Positions 58,526 through 64,000 of a stretch of DNA of 64,000 nt are shown here, piece by piece; the first letter of the stretch is position 1, and each line of letters begins with the position of its first letter. Under the pieces are notes generated by a model. It searched no databases, was not told where the DNA came from, and was given only the letters and a program-made list of their open reading frames with translations. The stretch is from assembly GCA_030704615.1 (NCBI GenBank), contig CM060731.1:67002756-67066755 (forward strand), read 5' to 3'. This DNA is from Takakia lepidozioides (Eukaryota; Streptophyta; Takakiopsida; Takakiales; Takakiaceae). Made by a program: the position numbers and the translations under genes.

Positions 58526-61500
58526 ATGGAAATAATGGGCCAGCGACCGTTGGCGAGTTGGTGGTGTGGGATTTCAGGGGACAAGGCCGGAGTTGTATGG
58601 CCTGCCCCCTCTGTGGCTTTCCCAAATTCAAGTTCAGCTTTGTTTGCCTCCCAACTGTGCTGGTCTGGTAAGGGGTTGAAATTGGATGTATGCAAGAGAG
58701 TGACTACTATCGATATTTCCTGCGCGGTGGCAACGGAATCTGGGAGCGCGCCTATCACTGGTACAGTTTTCATACAGTTTTCATACACTTTTCAAAATCA
58801 CTCTGTAGAACGTACTTAGTATGTAACGCCGTGAGAACCACTAGATACACCCTACATATGAATGAGAGTCTTGAGACCCCAAGAGCAGAGTCCCAATGCT
58901 CTGTCTTTTTTTTCAATTTTAGACTGTCGCATTTTGCTGGGATTTGAATAGGTAGGCACATCTGGAATATTCTCACCAATGGCATGAGAGAGGGACAAGG
59001 CTAGTTCTCAGACAGAGATCTTTCAGAGACGTGGTTACACACTGTGAGTATCTCCAGGCAGACATCAAGAATGAAAGGAAATTGAAAGATGCCTGTAAAA
59101 ACCTTCCTTGCTGCTAGATGTGTGTAATTCTCAAAAAGAGGTTAAGAAGGAAACGTTTCAGCTGCTCTTCAAACGGTGTGATAACTTTGCACCTTCGTGA
59201 AGTAGCTACAGTGGAGCGGCCATGGAAAACAGCTGATGCGAGGTTAGTGCTGCAAGACGGTTCCATATGGAGGGGCAAATCATTTGGAGCTACAGGCACC
59301 CAAGTGGGGGAAGTTGTGTTCAACACATCACTGACTGGGTGATTGTTTTTCCTCGTCTTTGTCAGTTGACCATTCTGAATTTTTATTTTACAGTATATGC
59401 TTCAAGGTATGCACTGTTGTACTACTTCCAAACTGCAGGTGAAGGGAACCCCTTAACCCCATTCCCCCCCTCTACGACTCTGTGTTACAGTTTGGCTCTC
59501 ACGTCTTTCTCTCTGCCTGTCTCTGTCTATTATTTATCTGCTATTTCCTTTGAGCACAATCTAGTAGATGATTTTGTGGGCTTTTCTTACCTTCATTCTG
59601 CTTCCTGTTTTTTTAACAAAGGGGCACCATCTGGAGAGCATGGTATGCACCACACCTGACATTTGATAGAGGAAGAGAGCTGAGAATATGGAATGTTGGG
59701 TGCAGATATCAAGAGATATTGACAGATCCCAGCTATGCGGGCCAGTTTGTGCTTATGACCCAACCTCATATCGGCAACACAGGGGTGAATTTTGGTACTT
59801 CTCATCCTCTTTGCAACTTTCATCTTATGGCAGCTACAATATGCTTAAGACACTCTCCCCCTCCTGTATCTGGAGAAAGACCTGTTGCCTGTGTGGCGAC
59901 AAGACTTTCTCTTCAATGGTGATCACCATGATGTGACTGCTGCGGATATGAGTGTGACCAGGTGCATATATTACTGTTGCCAGTCTGTAATGTAGAGACC
60001 TATTTTGCATGCAGGTGATGAGGAATCAGAACAATGCTTCTTGGGTGGTCTGGTTATCCACAACCTCAGCAATACGTGCGTGCCTCCTGCTTTAAACTAC
60101 TGAAAGGGTGGTCACACATGTTAAACTTGGCTGTGGTTGCTCTGATATATGCATGGGTACATTTTCAGGGTATGGTGTCAAATTTTTGGATGTTCTTGAT
60201 TCTGAAGGACACATAGAAAATCCTTTGGGGAGGAGATGATGGAGAGAAAAGTAGGGATGTCGAGGAGAGGGTAGGGTTTGTTCTACTAGTGCTGATCATG
60301 ATGCACATTTGCAGGGTGTCAAACTGGCGTGCCAGAGAATCTCTTCCCGAGTATCTGAAGAAGAGGAACGTTATGGGCATTTGTATGTTCAGCATCCCTC
60401 CGTGGAATGTGCAACACTGTGCAGTATATAATGTATTCTTCACAAAGAAGATGTCAACAGCTATCTGAAATGGATTGATAATGTTTTCGTAGCCTGATAT
60501 ACTCAGAGAGCGCTGTATAATTTGACCAATTTTTGCTTGAGTTGTTTGTCGCATATTTTACTCTGATTTCAATCCCATCTGTAGATTCAGGTGTCCTTAT
60601 GTCCGCAGAGCTGGGCTGGGTCTCAGTATTGCTAGGTGGGTGGCGGTCTTGAACTAGTTCAAATGATGGAATTGCAACAACTGACATTGATATTAAGCCA
60701 AAACCTGGGCACAGAAATCGTTGTTAGCCTCTTATGCTCATGAGTGCTCCTGTTTGTACTATACCAGCGGATATTGACACTCGTGCCATCACCAGACGGT
60801 TGAGAGAAGATGGAAGCCTAATTGGAGCGTTGACCAGTGACCCATCAAAGACTGATGAGGAGCTTCTAGAACTGACACGAACATGGGACATTGTAGGTAT
60901 GAGAAGTGTTTCCTGTTGTCTGCTTTGATTTGTTCCCAGTCCATTCAATTTTTGGGGTTAGAGCAATGCAGGAATTTTGTTATCCTCCCAGATGTGGTGA
61001 GTTGGAAAAACTGATTGAGACGTTGTTTGTGTCAAGTACTGACTGAGCCAACAAAGGGGTGGGGTCAAATAGGAAAGGATTTGATCACAGGCGTGACCTG
61101 CACTGAGCCCTACGAATGGAAGGAACAAACAAGCAGTGAGTGGGAGTTCTGCCATATTGCACTGGATGATGACTCTGAGAAGCTTCATGTAAGCTTTATT
61201 TCTAAGCATTCCATAGTATCTGGGTGTCATTTGTATGTGTCCTTCATGTTTCTCTCTGCTGCCTTTGTCTCCGTTACTCACTCTCCCTGCCACCCCTTTT
61301 GAACAGTATCAAGATGGAAAGCACTGTGCTGTCTAGATAAGTGGGTATCTCTTGAACATAACCTTCTAACGTTAAACTTACCGTACCATATCCTTCTAAC
61401 CTTCCAGGATTGTGGTAGGTGGTGGTATATGACTTCGGAGTGAAGCAAAACATATTGAGGAGGCTTTCGTCTTATGGCTGTAAAATAACTGTGGTTCCAT

Positions 61501-62681
61501 CCACGTGGCCGTCATCAGACGTGATAAAGCTTAACCCCGATGGCGTGCTGTTCAGCAATGGACCAGGGGATCCATCAGCAGTCCCCTATGCCGTAGAGGG
61601 TGTGCGTGACATCGTGGGCAAAATGCCCGTGTTTGGCATTTGCATGGGTCATCAGCTGCTAGGCCAGGCACTTGGGGGCAGGACCTTCAAGATGAAGTTT
61701 GGCCACCATGGTGGAAATCATCCAGTTCGCCATCTCCCCACTGGACGAGTGGAAATCAGTGCACAGGTTGGTTGTCTCTCTTACTCTGCTCACTGTTGCA
61801 ATTGCTACAGTACTAGTATTCCTTGCAAGTGTCTCTGATGAATATGTCAGTCCTTTGATGTCTCTTTGGACAAAGCCTTATATCTGGCAGGGTTATCTTA
61901 CTCCCTTATTTTCCATTCTCTGTTGTTCCCTCTATCAGTGGGTGGGTATGTGCTTTTCAATGTTGGTCGCCTTATGACCTGACAACTAAGGGACCTGTCT
62001 GGCAGTGTTCTGTCCATAGATCTTCTGCTCTTCATTCTTGCAAAGCTTGAGTATTTTCCTTACTTGGCTTTTGCACCTGTGGTTTGATGGTAGAATCACA
62101 ACTATGCTGTTGACCCTGAGACACTGCCAGAAGGGGTGGAAGTGACGCACGTCAATCTGAATGACGGCACATGTGCTGGGCTTACTTTCCCATCTATGAA
62201 GGCCATGAGCATCCAATACCACCCGGAGTCATCACCCGGACCCCATGATGCAGACCCTGGTAAGCAACATTGGTAAATCTGCTGCCAACATTGAGCCACG
62301 CCTTTGAAAGCATCATTTAATTGCTCTGCCTGGTTGCCCAGAGGCAACCCTGGTCTGTCTGGTGTTTTACTAGCTTTGATGGTACGACTGGTTATTTGAG
62401 CACCTTACATCATCCCACACATGTCTGGTGTTCTTGGACACTAGTATGTGATGGACTTGTGGATTCTGGCCTTCTTATTTTTACTTGATTGCAGTAGATT
62501 TAAGGAGGTTTCTAGTATGATGACTTGTAGGTTGAACTGAGTGGCTGTCAGTGAATATTGGGTCACAGGTCTTTTGAGGATTGTTACTGTAGAATGTTGC
62601 CTGATCAAAATTTTGGTTCTACAATTTGCAGCGTTCTATGACTTCGTGAAAATGATGCAGCGAAGTCGGATGGAATCCTAG
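58526..62681 (+). CDS. carA: Carbamoyl-phosphate synthase small (glutaminase) chain, plastid
   Basis: The small chain hydrolyses glutamine and passes ammonia to the large chain, making carbamoyl phosphate for arginine and pyrimidines in plastids. Exons: 58526-58760, 59212-59338, 59706-59794, 60015-60075, 60315-60382, 60768-60896, 61073-61188, 61419-61766, 62094-62259, 62632-62681. All phases agree, giving 462 residues; the Arabidopsis protein has about 430. Exon 1 encodes a Ser/Ala-rich, acid-poor leader (about 75 residues) like a plastid transit peptide. The CPS small-chain domain follows ([47 protein letters not shown]). The class I glutaminase domain has the nucleophile in [11 protein letters not shown] (Cys about 350) and the His/Glu pair in YHPES (about 434 and 436). 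I chose the 58526 start because its donor phase fits the acceptor at 59211. An ATG at 59118 gives a shorter alternative without a leader. A Met at 58535 is also possible. Confidence 0.92.
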
Positions 62682-63036
62682 GGAGCACTTGTGCATATTG
62701 AGAATCTGTGGCGGATACTCCATGGTATTTTTGCAGGGACCCTGTGCAAGAAAGCTTGCACTAGGTATGTTTGTCACAGATGGGACAAGCCCGTATTGAG
62801 GAGAGACGAACCTCCATCAACAAGGGTTTGTGTTCCACTTGGCTTCGCAGGTTCAGAAAGCTGTTCCTTGGAAAGGAACATATTTCCCAGTGAGTAACGA
62901 AGGGTTGCACTAGTTCTTCAAAATCGCACAGTTCTTGGTTTCTGTCCCCTTTACTCTCCCCGATTCAGGGAAAATGGGGGAGGATTTCACTAAGAGTATG
63001 TGACACTTGGAGCTCAGCAGCTCCGGGAATCTAATC

Positions 63037-63042
63037 AATAAA
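63037..63042 (+). terminator. Probable carA poly(A) signal
   Basis: AATAAA lies 356 bases after the stop codon. The sequence between 62690 and 63130 shows no coding signal. Confidence 0.4.
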
Positions 63043-63130
63043 AGACAAGGAGCCAATGATTTTGTAGTTAGGATATGTCAGACATCTTTGAGGTGGGCAT
63101 GTTAACTAGTGCTCTGCAGTTGCAGTTGAT

Positions 63131-63434
63131 CATATCAATACGTCTACTGTCTTTGCATAAACTTTAGAGAGGAACATCTTGTTTCGTTGAAGTTGGGTCA
63201 TGTCACCCTTAGAGAGCACAAGGTATATATTGGAGTCTAAAGCACCTGGTAGGAAAGTATGTGAGCAGCTGGGACTTGTCAGATATACCCGAGGCAAAGT
63301 GGTGCAACTCTCTCTTCATCCAAATGAAAAGCCTAGATGCCCACTTCCTAATAAAGGTCCTGTGGCCCTATGTGATCAAGGACACCCTCATTCAAACTAA
63401 CCTCAACTGCCATGATACATCATCTTGCTCTAGG
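63131..63434 (+). repeat. Copy of the VPS36 3' end
   Basis: It matches 40411-40690, starting within the last VPS36 codons (ATCAATACGTCTACTGTCTT) and running past the AATAAA. The VPS36 stop is altered (GCATAAACTTTAG against GCAGAAACTTAG), as expected of unconstrained DNA. Confidence 0.8.
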
Positions 63435-63492
63435 TTTAGCGATAGGAACACAAAATAGGAACACAAAATCTGTGGGCCTCCAGTCAGAGAAG

Positions 63493-63940
63493 GGTGCTTA
63501 TATTTAAAGCTCAGATTTGTCCTGATTTTCCTTTCCCTTGCAGAGCCCATGCAGCATGAGGCACTGCAACAATTGTCATCTGGCAGTGCTAAGCCGAGAA
63601 GTTTGAGATAAAAAGGTTCTCATCAACCAAGAGACACTCTCCCTCTCCGGAATTGGTGGGTTGTACTTTCTCATAAAAAGTACTTTGTGAAGGCAATGAA
63701 GATTAGACTGAGACAAGCCCAATGCAGGAATGTTTATCATGTTTTTATCCCCTAGCAAGGTTTCATTCATCAGCATGAAACCAACCCTAAACCACCAATT
63801 TCTGCCAAAGTGAACAAACCTAAGAAAGAAAAAGAAAAAAGAAAAAAGAAACCTAAATTAGTTAAGCGATCAAGGAAAACCATTGAAATAGACTCATGGT
63901 ACTCTTTTTTCTAAATACATGGCAATCAGCGGACATTTCG
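63493..63940 (+). repeat. Direct repeat, copy 2
   Basis: The partner of 57300-57745, with the same order from CTTATATTTAAAGCTCAG through the PMQHEALQQLSSG frame to the A-rich tract (AAGAAAGAAAAAG) and CTAAATACATGGCA. The two copies bracket carA. Confidence 0.8.
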
Positions 63941-64000
63941 AGATATAGCGATTATAGATATAGTTTAAAAAAGAGAGATATAATGATTATTATTAGAAAA

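Noticed and set aside
59118-59211. Alternative carA start at the ATG 59118
   Set aside because: It keeps frame but gives only a short basic lead and no transit peptide; the 58526-58760 exon joins in phase to 59212 and gives a plastid-type leader. Not fully excluded.
1-64000. CRISPR arrays, rRNA genes, operons, riboswitches
   Set aside because: None seen; the genome is a plant nuclear one, and the repeats found are tandem satellites or transposon relics without regular spacers.

Overview
The window is nuclear DNA of a land plant. Genes are split into many short exons with GT-AG introns of roughly 100-900 bases, and three plant housekeeping genes are readable. A broken PLS-type PPR gene, several LINE relics and tRNA-derived SINEs surround them. 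The PPR style and the large unfamiliar repeat content would suit a bryophyte, lycophyte or fern, but the clade cannot be settled from the sequence.

Layout. 1-2.2 kb: a decayed multi-exon gene with a methyltransferase-like core. 2.2-8.9 kb: intergenic DNA with simple repeats, a LINE scrap and one lone DEAD-box helicase exon. 8.9-34.2 kb (+): CCR4-NOT scaffold NOT1 in about 51 exons, with LINE pieces in two introns. 35.5-40.4 kb (+): ESCRT-II subunit VPS36 in 8 exons, with a LINE in intron 5 and a probable SINE in intron 2. 41-50.7 kb: a collapsed tandem array of a BAT1/GABA-permease-like amino-acid transporter (- strand). One copy keeps most exons but is broken, two others survive only as 3' scraps, and the copies are separated by a duplicated 2-3.4 kb spacer. 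A short gene for a Lys-rich repeat protein sits between the first scrap and the first spacer. 51-55.2 kb: an unclassified mobile-element-like region crowded with CAGACC/GGTCTG motifs. 55.7-56.6 kb (-): end of a LINE with RNase H. 56.8-57.7 kb: PPR pseudogene and a repeat. 57.9 kb: tRNA-derived SINE. 58.5-62.7 kb (+): plastid carbamoyl-phosphate synthase small subunit (carA) in 10 exons. 62.7-64 kb: copies of the VPS36 3' end and of the 57.3 kb repeat.

The three intact genes work in unrelated processes: mRNA deadenylation, endosomal sorting, and arginine/pyrimidine synthesis. They do not form a functional cluster. Splice phases join without error through all of VPS36 and carA. They also join through NOT1 except at exon 14, which has a one-base lesion, and at the exon 3/4 junction, which I could not fix. 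All assignments rest on reading translations against remembered families; no search was run.
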